64,000 nucleotides of DNA from Gyrodactylus bullatarudis (GCA_012064415.1 SSNU01000051.1:412461-476460); one strand, 5' to 3'; shown: positions 31,420 through 43,510, numbered from the stretch's first letter. Made by a program: numbers and translations. The notes: generated by a model not told the origin, from the sequence alone.

Positions 31420-31570
31420 AAGGTCAGGGTTGAGATCATTGCTTTCTTTTTATGTATCCGTACAATGTTGGTTGCCCACCAAGACTTTTACGTTTTCTAC
31501 CTCTTTTACAATTTGCAGGTGTAGCCGATACTGCAAATTATAGATTGAGAACTTATTCGATCACTAACTA
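31420..31570 (-). pseudogene. PLE basic C-terminal tail remnant
   Basis: The minus frame reads CKRGRKRKSLGGQPTLYGYI then KRKQ, closely matching the tail at 51166-51250 (KRGRKRKSPSGQPTMDRYV). Stops precede it. It is an isolated end of a PLE polyprotein, with a nuclear-localisation-like KRGRKRK. Confidence 0.55.
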
Positions 31571-31718
31571 CCGTTAAATTATTTTATTATTAATTATATA
31601 TCCCCAGAATATGGATGTATGATGTACTTTTTGAGACTCTTACTCTGATCTAATTATTCAATGAAAAAAGGGTTGAAGAAGTATAAAAATATAATTAATT
31701 TCGGGGTAAAGTTATCCC

Positions 31719-32105
31719 AAGCCAATATCTACCTAATTGACTTTATTTTATTATTCGAAAAGTTTGATGTTAATCTTACTTAATTTTTTCGTTTGGTTCT
31801 AAACTCATAAGGAAGGTTAGAGAAGACAGACGTATATTATAGTGATAAACGTTATATTTCGCCGGGTCTCTTCAGACTCTACCCCGGTAACATTTAAATA
31901 CTATTACAATGCAAAATATTCTCTGGCTTCCATTGGTCCATTTCGTGATTGTATTTGGGAGGGGTAAAGAATTTTCAACGTGAAAAACTCTGCTCACAAC
32001 TAATTATCTATTTCTGCCTTTTCATAAACTGATCAATTTTCTGCCAATATCTAGCTAATTGACTTTATTTTATTATTCGAAAAGTTTGATGTTAATCTTA
32101 CTTGT
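31719..32105. repeat. 63-bp direct repeat flanking a hammerhead remnant
   Basis: 31719-31781 and 32043-32105 are near-identical direct repeats (GCCAATATCTA-CTAATTGAC and onward). Between them lies a PLE terminal-repeat fragment with a hammerhead core at 31857-31875. This looks like a terminal duplication around an inserted or tandemly arranged repeat unit. No ORF. Confidence 0.65.
31850..31885 (-). ncRNA. Hammerhead-like core (minus)
   Basis: On the minus strand: CTGAAGAG (31875-31868), ACCCGG, CGAAA ending at 31857, then TATAACGTTTATC giving a 3-bp AU stem III and a UAUC cleavage site. All invariant boxes are present. Confidence 0.55.
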
Positions 32106-32121
32106 TAATTTTTTGTTTCAG

Positions 32122-32148
32122 ATGTTATTACTAATCAGCTGTTCATTA
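32122..32148 (+). CDS. 27-nt micro-exon
   Basis: Between TTTTTTGTTTCAG (ends 32121) and GTAAGT (32149), reading VITNQLFI in phase 1. It starts 17 bp after the end of the direct repeat, so repeat insertion came close to, but did not break, the exon. Confidence 0.6.
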
Positions 32149-32242
32149 GTAAGTTGAATCAGTTTAAAATTTCAGATAAGAAGATAAAAAGATCATCTAG
32201 AAATCTAAGTGTTATTGAATTCAATTTTAATTACTTTTGCAG

Positions 32243-32260
32243 ATCAGGAATTGATCACGT
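32243..32260 (+). CDS. 18-nt micro-exon (QELIT)
   Basis: Between ATTACTTTTGCAG (ends 32242) and GTAAGT (32261), reading QELIT in phase 1. The intron from the preceding micro-exon is 94 nt. Both signals are near consensus. Confidence 0.6.
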
Positions 32261-32673
32261 GTAAGTTGATCTCTAGATGAGAAACTAATCTTTTGATTTT
32301 GGTAATTTCTTTACTCTTTACTATTTGATGAAATTGAGCCAAACTAATCAAAAATCAGAAATGTGCATGAAAGATATATTATAAGTTTTAAGTATTAATA
32401 AAAACAGGAATTTTTAGATTGATAGAAGTTTTAATTAAATCAAAATTTAAAAATAAATTGAATATTAGCAGGATTAATTTAGTAGCTGCCTAATCTATAC
32501 CTTTTCAAAGTCTATGTTGGAGAAAGGTAATTCTATGTGGAAGTTGAAATATTCCTTTTTGATGGTTTGATAATACTATCTGAATGGACGTAGTAAATTG
32601 CATTTAAATATATTGAAGGGGAAATTCTATTTGAAATAGAGCTTAACCAAAGTTGTTATTCATTCACAAAATT

Positions 32674-32913
32674 GTCACAGTTTAGAGGAATAGAGATAAT
32701 TCAATGTGATAGAATAAAAATACTAATTTTATTTTATTATCTTAAAACTCTTAAAAATATATATGGTATAATTAATCTTCAACCTATAGGATGGAAGAAG
32801 ATAAAAATTCATTGATAAATTCCCTCTCAACAAATAGGTCAAACTAACAAGTTAATTGAATTAGTATTTTTATTCTATCATATTGAATTATCTCTATTCC
32901 TCTAAACTGTGAC
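32674..32913. mobile_element. 240-bp MITE-like element, 55-bp inverted ends
   Basis: 32674-32728 pairs with 32859-32913 with one or two mismatches (GTCACAGTTTAGAGGAATAG at the left end). The 130-bp centre has no ORF. It lies in the intron before module exon K. The superfamily is not identifiable. Confidence 0.65.
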
Positions 32914-33569
32914 GATCTGCTATTGATAATAGCACTAGGGAAAGTTTTGAAATGTATATTTTTCTGATTCTTGAGACCAATAAATAATATCCTATTCGGA
33001 AGCTGATTAAGTAATCTAGAGATCTAACTTGAGTTGCTTATATTAAAATCAATCAAGCGTAAAAGAGAAAAATTACCCCTTAGATATTATGAAAAGTTTC
33101 AAATTTTAATTGTTCAAGGAGCCCTCCTGACTTAAAAATGTCAGATCAGATCCAAATTTTGAACATAAGTGGAGAAACTATCTGTTAATATTTTTTGTGA
33201 AGATCAAGTTCTCTACTTTAATTCTTGAGTCGATATTTGAGTTTGAGTACACTAAGTTGCTATCTAAATGGTTAAATCAAATAAACTCGTATAACTTTTT
33301 TATTCCATGAGAAAAATATATGTTCTTGGTTTATTTGGAATCAGCGTAAAATTTTACTTCAGTAAAACTGATCTGAAAAATTTACATCTTTTGACTTTCC
33401 CCAGTGTAATTGTACATTTTTTCCTTCTCTACTTAACATTTGTGCTCAACCGAAACGATCTGTTGAATATCTTAAGCTTGTATTAGATCTAGTGACTTCT
33501 AATTTATTTTGTAACCTTTATGTTTCGACACCTTCAGATTTTGAATTAATTACCATACTTATTTTTCAG

Positions 33570-33797
33570 TTGACCTGCAAATCACAAATGATTTTGCTTT
33601 GAAATTCAATAAATTTGGAAAGAGCACTGATAAATTTCATTTTCTCCTTGATGATACTGAAGTATACAGTTTTGATGATACCAATGTACTTCTAAGCGCT
33701 TCAGAAGAGACATTCATGTTCCAATTTGGTGAAGGATCTTTTGCTGTAATATTCTCATACTTTATCAAATCCTTCAAAGAAATGTTACTGGATATTG
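33570..33797 (+). CDS. Module exon K (228 nt)
   Basis: Acceptor TACTTATTTTTCAG ends at 33569, donor GTAAGT starts at 33798; exactly 228 nt, phase 1-1. It encodes DLQITNDFALKFNKFGKST to FSYFIKSFKEMLLDI. FNKFG parallels FNKIGF in exon B and FNKLGL in exon H at similar positions, a second weak but repeated link between modules. The closing helix is clear. Confidence 0.8.
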
Positions 33798-34839
33798 GTA
33801 AGTATTCTGTATTATATTTGTATAAATATCAAAAGTGTATCTAGATTGAAATTGGTTAAATAGTCAAAGAAGCCTTTTTTATGGTGGGACTACAAATAAC
33901 CATTTGAGTTAAATACATGAAAATATCTGCATTTTACTTTTTATTTCTTTTTGAAACAGCAGATCCATGATCAAAGTTTATTCTTGCACTTTCCCGGAAA
34001 AAAATCATTTATGCTATACAAATAATTTTCGAAGGGTAGAAAAATTATCCTTTCTGTTCTCATTCCCTTAAAAAATATCAAATTATTCGAAAAATTAATT
34101 TATCATACAAAGAGAAAATTATTTTATTTAAAATTGTAGAACTTTTTGAAAAATTTTAAGGAAAAAATTGAATAATTTGATAACACCCCACATCTTAGAA
34201 CTTTTTCTTTGATTAAACTAATTCTTGACATAATTTCTTTTGGTTTTAATATAAAAAAGCTCTATATAATATTTTTTGTCAGTGAAAAAGAAAAATGGAA
34301 CTGAATTGAGTATGTTGACCATTGATTTTGGTATTTAGATTGTTCTTGGTGGTTACGTTGTTGAAACTTGACTAATTTCAAATAAAAGAGATTAAAACCC
34401 CCATGACATGAGTTATAATCCTCAACTGAGTAATAATTCTTTTTTCTTTTACAATAAAATATGATTCTGAAGTAAATCTTCAGAAATACATTTCTCTTTC
34501 TTTTCTTTTTTTTATAGATAGGTCCATAGAAGCCAGAAGATGTTTTCATAGACAACTTTATATTCATGACTAAAACCTTTTCAAATAAACCTATTGGTAT
34601 AATCGAATAATGTATACTCAAAAATTAATATTTTTTTCAAAAAGCTGTGAAAACTGGTAATGTTCAAGGTTTAAATATAAATTTATGAAGTAAAGTAAAT
34701 TAGAGTATTCGTGCCCTTATGAATTAAATTTTAATCAAATTCTACTCACTAGTTAAATCTTTTTGTTAAAATCTCTGTGTCTAATTATTAGTTAGAGGAA
34801 CGAAATGTTGGAGAGGTATAAAAATAAAAAAGAAGATGC

Positions 34840-34920
34840 TTACCACTTACGAATAAAGCCTTTATTTCGAGCCTAACAACAATCATTATGTCAGCTTTAG
34901 GTCAACGGTTGGACGATTTC
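34840..34920 (-). repeat. Half hammerhead/PLE terminal repeat relic
   Basis: The minus strand has GGCTCGAAATAAAGGCTTTATTCG, the 3' half of a PLE-type core, with no CTGANGAG box. The rest is unrecognisable. Confidence 0.4.
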
Positions 34921-34992
34921 AGTCTTCTATTGTGACTAGTTAAACATATATTGTAATAGCGTTTTAAAATATAATTTTTTATGATATTTCAG

Positions 34993-35031
34993 TTCTGAAA
35001 CTCTTTTCAGAAATTACCAATCAGGATTCAG
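34993..35031 (+). CDS. 39-nt micro-exon or terminal exon
   Basis: After TATGATATTTCAG (ends 34992), phase 1 reads LKLFSEITNQDS to a GTGTAA donor at 35032 (39 nt). Without splicing it would end GVI-stop at 35041-35043. It resembles the exon at 28472 (IFSQADGEDS). The donor is not ideal. Confidence 0.5.
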
Positions 35032-35225
35032 GTGTAATTTAGAAAAAGTAATAAAGGAAAATTTTATATAATAAATAAATCAGATATATTAGTTTTATTA
35101 TTTAGATTCTAACAGTTTAAATAAATATGATAAAATTTAATTTAATCATAATAGTTTTATCGATTTAGCGACTCAAAATTTTCTTATTTTCTTTAATGTT
35201 TTGCATTAATTTCATTATTTTTCAG

Positions 35226-35258
35226 CTGGAAGACTTCAACTTACTCCAGTACTGAAAG
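35226..35258 (+). CDS. 33-nt micro-exon
   Basis: Between CATTATTTTTCAG (ends 35225) and GTAACT (35259), reading GRLQLTPVLK in phase 1. The Tc1 element begins 40 bp downstream, inside the following intron. Confidence 0.55.
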
Positions 35259-35298
35259 GTAACTTATCTCCAAAATGATAATTTAATTCAATGTTATA

Positions 35299-37507
35299 CA
35301 GTTGTATCGGAAAGTAAAGTCCTGCTCAAAAAAGTGCCTTCACAAAAGTTTTTATAACATTGCTATTTCATGAGATTTTGTTAAAAATTTTTTTGATTAT
35401 TGAAATTTATTTATTCCTTCGATAAATTATCCATTTAGAATTCATCCAAGACTTGTTAATGTTACGTTAATTAAATTTAAAAAATCTGTCTAAAATCAAC
35501 AAAATTGCAAATTACAATTACAAATTATTTAGTGGTGAAAATTTTTTCATATCAATTTTTTATCATTTTTAATTATATTAAGTTTATTAATTAAAAAAAA
35601 TTTTATATATATTTCAACTTTATTTTAGTATTTTTGCAATATTTCATATTTTAACACTCAAATATTTCAAATATCTTCTTTTTTTATCGTGAATTTCAAC
35701 CAATAGAATTCAAGGTCATTTCAAGGTTAAATATGAGACCATATGTCATAAAAATGTTAACTTAAAATGATATAACCGTTTGGTAATCAAGAATATTACT
35801 AAACTGTGAATGTGTTGGTGATTTAATATTAAGCCTAGTTATTAATGTCTCATTAATTATGAGTAAATTAGAGTTACTATTCACACCTAGTGATTGTTTT
35901 ATTAATGGACTTATTTAATAATTGTTGGGTCTGTTCAATAATTATTTTATTTACAAATATTTTCAATACAATATGGTTCATTAATAATCTATGATTTTTC
36001 CTCTACTCTCTATAATTTTCTGAAGTCTTCGTGGAATGGACTCAATGCATTTGTCCACAGCAGCATTTACTTCTGGAAAGTTGGCCAAACGCTGAACTTT
36101 TTCATTTATGTCGTTAGAGGAATCATCACCAGAAACCAAGTACCTAAAAATGTGATAATAAATTTTCAATAATTCTTTTGTATTCAAGCTTACCAATATC
36201 TCTTCATAATGCCAAATATATTCTCAATGACATTGATATCAGGACTTTTTGCTGGAAAATCGACAACTCTTATTCTCGATCGGCTTAAACATCCTCTGAC
36301 ATAAGCTGAGTCGTGAACTGGGGCATGATCCATGAGTACATATAAATGTTCCCTGCGATATCCTTCGTAATGTCGGAAATTTTGGGTCACGAGACTCAGG
36401 AAAGCTCTACCATTAATATTGCCAGATGCTGGAGTGAGAGTAATACCTTGCCCGTATTTGATGCTAGCAAAAAACATGACTTTCTTTGGGAATTTTTCTC
36501 TTCTTATAGGCTTCGTTTTGTCATAAGTCAAGTCGTCACAAGTTAAAACTCTTCCCCATCCAGAATACTTTTGGTTAGAGAATGTCACTTCATCAGCAAA
36601 GATAAGACTTTTCCAATACTCAAGTGGTTTGTTTACATTTTCCTGTGCAAAACTTAGGCGATCTTTCCTGTGCTTTTCTGTCAAATTTGGTACATTACGA
36701 GCATCTTTCTATTCGATACCAAACCTTGCCATCGTGTTGTGTAGAGTCCTGTTTAACGAATGTAAATATATTAACTTTTCAAGTTGTAAATTCCTTCTTA
36801 TTTATGAGAACTTACGAATAAGTGACGTTGGGATAGAAATTCTTTTGAATCTCTCTGATCGTCCTTGTATGATTCCTTTTCGCGATTGTTTTGAGTCTTA
36901 AGGCTTCATGTAATGTAAACTTTCTCGGTCTACCGGAAACAGGAGTACGTATCGTATGGTTGTCATTCTTGATACGACTAACAGTTTTTATAGATACTCC
37001 TGTGTGTTGAGCTATCTCTCTCAAAGTCAAATATGATTGGAGCAAACTTTGAATAACACGTTTTTCGTCTTCATTAATTCTTTTCATATTGGTTCAAAAG
37101 ATAATTGGGATTTTCACACATAATTAAAACAAATTACTATTCTATCCTTGATACTTGTTTGAAAATTGTTGGCATTTTTTGCTTTTGTGTAAAATTATTA
37201 CTACTTCATATTTCTTTTTAAAGCCGAATTTCACACTTAATTGGTGTTATTTTTAACTGGCAACTCTTATCAACTTAATTGTATATGTTTTTGTAAAGTT
37301 AATACGAAGAATGACTGAAGAATGAATGCGTGAATAAATAAGCATATTTTACAAGGCAATCTTTTATTCGAATCCTAAGATTCAGTTATAAATCTATGTA
37401 AAAATTATATATTTAGATGTTATTCATTCTAATTTGATGAAAATGGAACTCAAGAGTTTTATAATAATCGAGATATCATATAAGGACTTTACTTTCCGAT
37501 ACAACTG
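35299..37507 (-). mobile_element. Tc1/mariner transposon, 2209 bp, nearly complete
   Basis: Terminal inverted repeats of 25 bp are perfect (35299-35323 with 37483-37507, starting CAGTTGTATCGGAAAG). The element is flanked by TA on both sides, the target duplication of this superfamily. A single transposase gene on the minus strand fills its centre. Perfect ends suggest fairly recent insertion, in the intron right after the micro-exon at 35226. Confidence 0.9.
35981..37087 (-). pseudogene. Tc1-like DD34E transposase with two short introns
   Basis: Exon 1 starts MKRINEDEKRVIQSLL at 37087, has two helix-turn-helix segments (LREIAQHTGVSIKTVSRIK and a GRPRK hook), and ends at a GTAAGT donor near 36815. 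Exon 2 (about 36749-36190) has LIFADEVTF (first D), LMDHAPVH (second D), and SPDINVIENIFG, with 34 residues between the second D and E: DD34E. A second intron (about 36194-36136) has GTAAGC and TTTTTAG signals; exon 3 ends GKIIDY. One in-frame stop (GIE-stop-KDA, about 36705) interrupts exon 2, so the copy is probably dead unless read through. Confidence 0.85.
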
Positions 37508-38224
37508 TACCTATACCGAATTATAATCATAACGATTTTAGTTTCAAGGTTGTAGACAAATATACTTTACAGACAGAAAAGAAGAAGTCGTTTTTCTAAA
37601 TAGTAAACAATAGTATGTTCGGATTTATAACTCAGTTTTGTACTAAATATTTATTTAGACGTTAATATTTTTCTTATGGGTTTATTCCTCTTAGGCTTAT
37701 CAACAGATGGTAGAAGGGTGTAGATTAGAATACCATGAACATGAGCATTGAGAAATATCCAATAGATCTGCAACTAAAATTTTTTCTGAAACTGCCTCCT
37801 TAGTTTTTTTAATAATTTAACCTTTAACCATTCAAAGAAAGAACAATTGTACGGACAATAACAATATTTCTAGGATGATATATTACCTTCAACCAGGAGT
37901 TTCAACAATTTATATCACAATAGATATCGGTTATCGAATAGCTGCTAGTGTGCAGTTATCCAAATCGAATGACCAAGTATTTCTATGATAAATGACTATA
38001 ATCAGAAAATTTTTTTATAATTCTCACATCATAAGTCGAATCATTACTAGATTCTTATTCGTCGACGCTCAAATAATTTAATTCGACCAATAAGATAAAA
38101 TATTAACATTTATTTGTTGAGAAATAAAAATTCGATATTAATTTAATATCAAACTTTATTTATCTTATCATAAGTAATCTTACACAGTGCGGCACTAAAT
38201 TTTGTAATTTTTTCATAATTTCAG
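37508..38224. other. Flank between Tc1 and piggyBac relics
   Basis: AT-rich; no exon candidates with good signals and no piggyBac end were found. Confidence 0.35.
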
Positions 38225-39485
38225 TTATATTGTGCTATTGGTTTTTTTTACTGTCAAAGGCTCATCTTGAGAAATTTCCATAAGTTTCCTTGAAAGACAT
38301 TTCAAAAATTCTCTTCTAGAATATTTTTTCACATTCAAGCTATCTGGCCATTTCAGACTAGATAAGACATAAGCATTGTATGCTGCGATTTCCAGAATAT
38401 TCCAGAACACTGTTAAGGGCCTTCTACATGAATAATTCTCGATGAGTAAATCCAAAGTATCAACTCCTCCCTTTGTGCTGTTATAGTATTTTATCATCTC
38501 CGGTTTTACTTCTTCATCTTTAGCGTAAGTATGGAGCGTTGACAGAAGAAGAACAGGTTTGTTCTTCTTTTGACCAAATCTTAGAATTGTAACTCCATTG
38601 CTGTAGATGTATTCTTTTTTCCTTCTTCTATGGTGTTTACTTGAAAAGAAATGGGCAGAAAAGATTTAGTCTTTCGACATGTTCCGACAAGGGCAGTTTT
38701 ATTATTCTTCAAATACATAGCAAGATCATAAGTAGTGAAGAAATTATCACAGGTGAGCGTACTTCCTGAGTTGAGCATTTTATGCATTAATTGTCTTACT
38801 ACTCTGGATCCTTGTCCAACTTCTGGCTGACAATTTTCTTTACCAATGTAAATATCCGCATTCACTAAATAGGAGTTTTTGGCATCGCATGCAGCCCAAA
38901 TCTTTATCCCATATTTACCGGGCTTAGAAGGCATGTAAACTTTAAAAGGACACCTTCCTCTAAAAATAATGAGTTGTTCATCAATAGTAATTTGTTCGGA
39001 AGGAATGTAAGATTTTTGACAGTTTTCCAAGAATTTCTGGAACATCATTCTTACGGGAGCCAACTTATCTCGATCATCTCCAGTATTTCTATTTAGCTTA
39101 TCGAAACGTATAAATTGTTTGATAACACAATATCTGGAATATGAAATGACTCTGTGAATAGGGTATTATTTTCATCCCAAAGCTCTGACAGATCCATATT
39201 TCTTTGTTTACTGAATCCGAAGTAGAGTGAAATACCTATCCATTGCTGGTTTGGGAGTTCATGGGGGGTAAAGATGAATACTTGATAGCTCCACACAATT
39301 GTATTATAATAATTATGATCCAAATTATGGTCGAATCCATCATCTGTTGGTCCTTCTTCTTCTGGATCTGGTAAAATTTCATCTTCTTCTGATGAGTTGG
39401 AGAAATCATCAGCTGCTTCAAGATTTCTGAATAAATCCTCCTAAAGACCGAGACCAAGAGCACCGTGACTTTTCGCTGGGTCCAT
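38225..39485 (-). pseudogene. piggyBac transposase, broken
   Basis: The minus frame starts MDPAKSHGALGLGL near 39485, hits a stop, then shows an acidic N-terminus (SSEEDEILPDPEEEG), WSYQVFIFTP and, after a frameshift near 39110, the catalytic region. ITIDEQLIIFRGRCPFKVYM carries the first Asp, STLTCDNFFTTYDLA the second, and KGGVDTLD near 38455 the third. Another frameshift lies near 38580. The Cys-rich C-terminal domain is absent. The DDD residues are kept, but with at least one stop and two frameshifts it cannot encode a transposase. No TTAA-flanked ends were located. Confidence 0.8.
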
Positions 39486-39894
39486 TGATGTAATAATGAA
39501 TGATTACAAGAGGATTCTTTTATTTTGAAGTCAATCCAATGGACCCATTTCTGTTTGGGTCCAACATTGGAGCAGTTTTGATTTTTGATATGAAAAAAAT
39601 GATTTTTCTCTTTTTTTGTCTTTTCACACTTTGACTTTTACCCCTCCCCTTTCTTACACCCACAATTGGTGACCAACATTAATTAAAGCTTACGTCAATC
39701 TCTCCCCTATAATCACACTGAGTTATTCAACATTTAACTTCACTCGAAATCAATCCTCACAAATAATTAGCGTTTATAAGATAACCAATGATTTTAGCCA
39801 TTCAATAATGGCTAAAACGATTCTTGAAATTTTTCATAGTAGCTATACATTTTTTTCTCATCTCAGAGGAGAGGAATAGGCTTGTTACATTTTT

Positions 39895-40140
39895 TATAGA
39901 GGTACAACTGTATTTAGAAAATTGAAAGAAGATATATTAAATGTACATTTCTTGAAGTATCATCAGTGGTAATTCTTCATAAATGATATGAGTTAAAAGT
40001 TCATTCAAAATAATAATTTACAAATCATGAAAGAAATAGTAAAAGTCAAAGAAAATAAGAATAAAATGCAAGCTGAAAAAACACCAAAACTCTCCAATAA
40101 ATAGCAACAGTGGAGAGAAAAGTGAAAAAGCTTACATTGG
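39895..40140 (-). repeat. PLE 3'-flanking repeat (copy 3)
   Basis: 40010-40140 matches 8550-8690, including the tail before the endonuclease stop. No endonuclease frame follows here; the junction at 40140 is a truncation. Confidence 0.6.
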
Positions 40141-40679
40141 ATAAATTTTTTTTATCATAAATTTCCCAATCTAACACAAAAAATCTCTTTTTGTTTTCTC
40201 ACAAGCTTTTATTTTGGAAAAAAAGAATTTTTCTTTCTGTCTATTAGTAGTATAGATTAATTTCTACTTTTAAATTCAATGAGCATTCAATTTTGAGATG
40301 AAATCTATAAGAATTACATATAAATATATTTAAATAAATTTTTATTAGTAAATATTCTCATTATAAAATATATTCTTTGAATAATCCAATATTTTCACAA
40401 AAGACATAAATTTGAAACCAATCCGTGAGTTTTCTTTGGATGAATAAATTTACTTGCTTAAAAACTGATAAGAATATTTTTCATTTATTAGTTTGTTCTC
40501 TGAGTATATCCATCTAAATTAGAAGAAAAGGTCTTAGTTTAGAAAGCAATATCCCTATGCAATACATGCCATTTACTAGTTTCAATTTAATCAAAACAAA
40601 AATAAGTTTAGTGAGAAGTGCATTTCTAAAAATACAGCGAGTAGTCTCCACACACCTTCAGGAATAGGAGCGTAAATAG

Positions 40680-41610
40680 ACCATCTGCAGATTTGAGCAA
40701 TGTGGCTACCCGAAAGAATTTATTCGAAAACATGCTAAGGTGAAAGAGAAGGACAACGCAATTGACGAAACCTAAACTAAACAACTCTTGCTCAAACTCC
40801 AATTCAATTCAGGAGATGTTCCCAATTCCGTATTGAGAAACAAGTTCACTAAAATCACAACAGAAACCTTCCCTGGACACAAGGTACAGTTCTTGTCGAA
40901 GACAACGAAGTTACTCAACGACTACAACAAGGATCCGGTTAATTGCCCCAATAGGATTGGCCAGGTTCCAGTAAAACAATATTTAGTATTAATTAGATGT
41001 TTCCGTAATTAATGAAAAGAATAGTGAGCGAATTTTTTGGAGAAAAATGGAAAAATTGAAGTTGTGATTAATTTGGCATCAAATGACTGGACTCACTATT
41101 TCGAATGGCTTAAACAATCAACCTTGTAATAGAAGACCTCAAAGTAGACCAACTGAAGGGAAATTAATATCATATTGCAAAGCATTGAAGAGGATCAAAA
41201 GGAACGAAAATGTACTTCTCACGCAACCAAACAAAGGCATGGTTCTCCTAAGAAAAAACAGATATGACTAAAAAATGAATAAATTCATCTCATACCGAAC
41301 CAAATTTTTCAAGACCAGAACGAAACTCGAGAATCATCTGCTCAAAATATTTGAAGGGAAGTGAACAAAGAGCTAAAATTAATGCTGCAGTACAAACTGA
41401 ATTTTAGGACCGCAGCCATCATAGAACTACATCTTGAACACTCAGGCAAGTCTAGATCTCCCCATAAAACTCGTATTAACTATCGTTACTCGATTCTGAA
41501 AATGACTATCAGCACAGTCAAATTGAAGCACCTTATCAACCTCAACTCTTTCAGGCATCAATCCACAAAAAATGATGCCAGTTTCCTTTTTGAAAAAAAT
41601 CCAAGATGAT
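40680..41610 (+). pseudogene. PLE N-terminal region fragment
   Basis: Broken plus frames contain KLQFNSGDVPNSVLRNKFTK (40794 on) and then ALKRIKRNENVLLTQPNKGM followed by VLLRKNRYD and KMNKFISYRTKFFK. The latter resembles the segment upstream of RT in Penelope-like proteins (RPDKGNGVVVMxxxDYxxKMxxILSDxxKF). Several stops. RT motifs are not found downstream, so this is a 5' piece. Confidence 0.5.
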
Positions 41611-42204
41611 CAACATATTTTTAAAAACTACTCCTAATAATTTCAAGATTAATTCTGTATATAATTATTTTTTCACTTCGATATAAATCAAATAACATTT
41701 TCAAAAACAATGCAACAAACAGACTGAGTGGAAGACCAAAATTACACAAAGAAAACTAAAATAAAAATGATCCAGAATTCCATATGAGACCAATTCTAGA
41801 TATGAATAAGGCAGCAACCAACAGAGTAGCAGAATAGCTTGTAGAGATCCTCAAACTAATGAAGAGTGCAATATGCCGTCATTCACTTTCAGACACATCT
41901 TAATTAAATTTACTGTACTTTTTAATTATAATTTTAATCAACCTATCTACTTTATGGTAGATGGTCAATTATTTTCTATCAAGTTAGTCTTTTTTGAATA
42001 ACATTATTAAAAAATTCCCTGTACATTTAAGCGACATGGACTTATTCATTACCGAAAAAATGAAACTTAAGAAAATATTACTAGCAACAAATATTTGTAG
42101 ATAAAAATCTATTAGTGATGCAATTTTATATTCGATAATTATTTCTTGCTATCGCTGACGTAATGTCTTACTTTTAAAATATTATTTAATAATTTTTCTT
42201 CAAG
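41611..42204. other. AT-rich stretch; nothing recognised
   Basis: The first part may continue the PLE remnant, but no motif is visible. Confidence 0.3.
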
Positions 42205-42228
42205 TGACTGGCGATGCTACTTATAAAT
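42205..42228 (+). CDS. 24-nt micro-exon
   Basis: Between AATTTTTCTTCAAG (ends 42204) and GTGAGG (42229), reading TGDATYK in phase 1. It is the first of three closely spaced exons with 42311 and 42415. Confidence 0.5.
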
Positions 42229-42310
42229 GTGAGGAATTATTACGTTTTGGTGAAAATTGGTTATCTAAATAAATCAATCTTTATCCTGAGTTATGTTATT
42301 TTTTCAAGAT

Positions 42311-42328
42311 GCTGAGTATTTAGAATGT
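42311..42328 (+). CDS. 18-nt micro-exon (AEYLE)
   Basis: Between TATTTTTTCAAG (ends 42310) and GTTAGT (42329), reading AEYLE in phase 1. The donor has T at +3. Length, phase and acidic content match DEAIE at 18595. Confidence 0.45.
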
Positions 42329-42414
42329 TAGTTGCATTTTAACATAAATATGAAAATATTTTTTTTGAGATATTTTTGAATTTTTTCTTTAATTTTAATG
42401 AAATTACAAATTAG

Positions 42415-42638
42415 ATACAATTTGGGATGAAGATGTTAGTCAAGTGTTTCATGGCACTGCCAGGGATTCAGTTCAAACTTATTTCATGGACAAACATGGA
42501 TTTTCTAAGTTTGCCTTTCGGTCGGAAACTGAAGAAGATAAGAAGAACAATAAAATTGAGGTAAAAGATGATCACATTTTGTTGAGTATCGGTACGAAAA
42601 AATATAAAATTACCGGTGAGAGATTCAATGAACTATAG
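42415..42638 (+). CDS. Module exon L, terminal or 201-nt internal
   Basis: Acceptor AAATTACAAATTAG ends at 42414. The phase-1 frame runs 73 codons from TIWDEDVSQVFHGTARDSVQ to KKYKITGERFNEL and TAG at 42636-42638. KYKITGE then a helix start aligns with YEIKGED (B) and YEISGD (H), but the helix is cut by the stop. Alternatively a GTGAGA donor at 42616 makes a 201-nt symmetric exon. It lies about 170 bp before the composite PLE. Confidence 0.65.
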
Positions 42639-43329
42639 AACATAAGCGGTGTGAGTGATTAACTAAAAAGTTATTAGTAATAACCAAATCATCAGAAAAA
42701 TTTAAATAATTTTCGAATATTTATGTTAATTTTTTTATATCAATATAAATCAATTATTTAGAAAACCTTTTATTATCTATGAGAAAGGCGAAGCCTGTTA
42801 ACTTGGAGAAATAAGTACTTTATTTCAGGCATACTCCTCAGTCTTTACATACATATTAGAATTACAACAAGAAAATCACAATACCTATTGATTGGCCTTC
42901 CACAGATCATGTACAATATATTTAATTACAGGTACCCGGTTGACTCATACGTTACATGTATTTTGTGGGGAGTGTAGATAGACATTCTTCTCAGTTAAAG
43001 AATATACCAATTAGATACAGAAACTGTAATTAATACATAGAAAAGTGTTCAATTAATATACTGTACAATTATGATTGATTAATCGATCAAGAGTAATCGA
43101 TTATTAAATATGTGATGTTATACTTTACTTTCATTGTGATAGGAATGATTTGATTGAAGTTTGTATTAGGCCTCTATTTGCCGAAAGAGCTCTAGGTTTG
43201 ACTTCAGTATTGGTTCGATTTTAACATTGTTTTAAAGGCTATACTTCTTCTGTACTCATAAGATATGCTTTTCTTTTTGATTTAATAATGCTTTGGTAGT
43301 TTTCAATGCTGTATCGTTTTTTTTCTGTA

Positions 43330-43510
43330 AATTATTTGAAAGTTTTTAGGGCAAACTTTTTCGTCACATCATTCACATGCTGCCTCGCTGCTGTGGAATC
43401 CGTGTACAAATGTTCAGCTAATCTATCTCGGAGCCTCCTCGTGCTGTGCCAAATATATTCAGTCTGGTGAATACATTTGAACTTAAATAGTACGAAAGGG
43501 GATTTGGTTT
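43330..43510 (-). pseudogene. PLE GIY-YIG remnant
   Basis: The minus frame reads LFKFKCIHQTEYIWHSTRRL followed by RDRLAEHLY and DSTAARQHVND. YIW stands where YIG is expected, but the following STRRLRDRLAEHL is the conserved arginine helix. It lies just inside the left terminal repeat, in the correct order after the RT remnant. Confidence 0.6.

Noticed and set aside
34262..34621. 119-codon minus ORF
   Set aside because: Lys/Tyr/Phe-rich translation of AT-rich DNA with no splice context, repeat or motif.
36346..36901. Plus-strand ORFs within the Tc1 element
   Set aside because: Shadows of the transposase on the minus strand.
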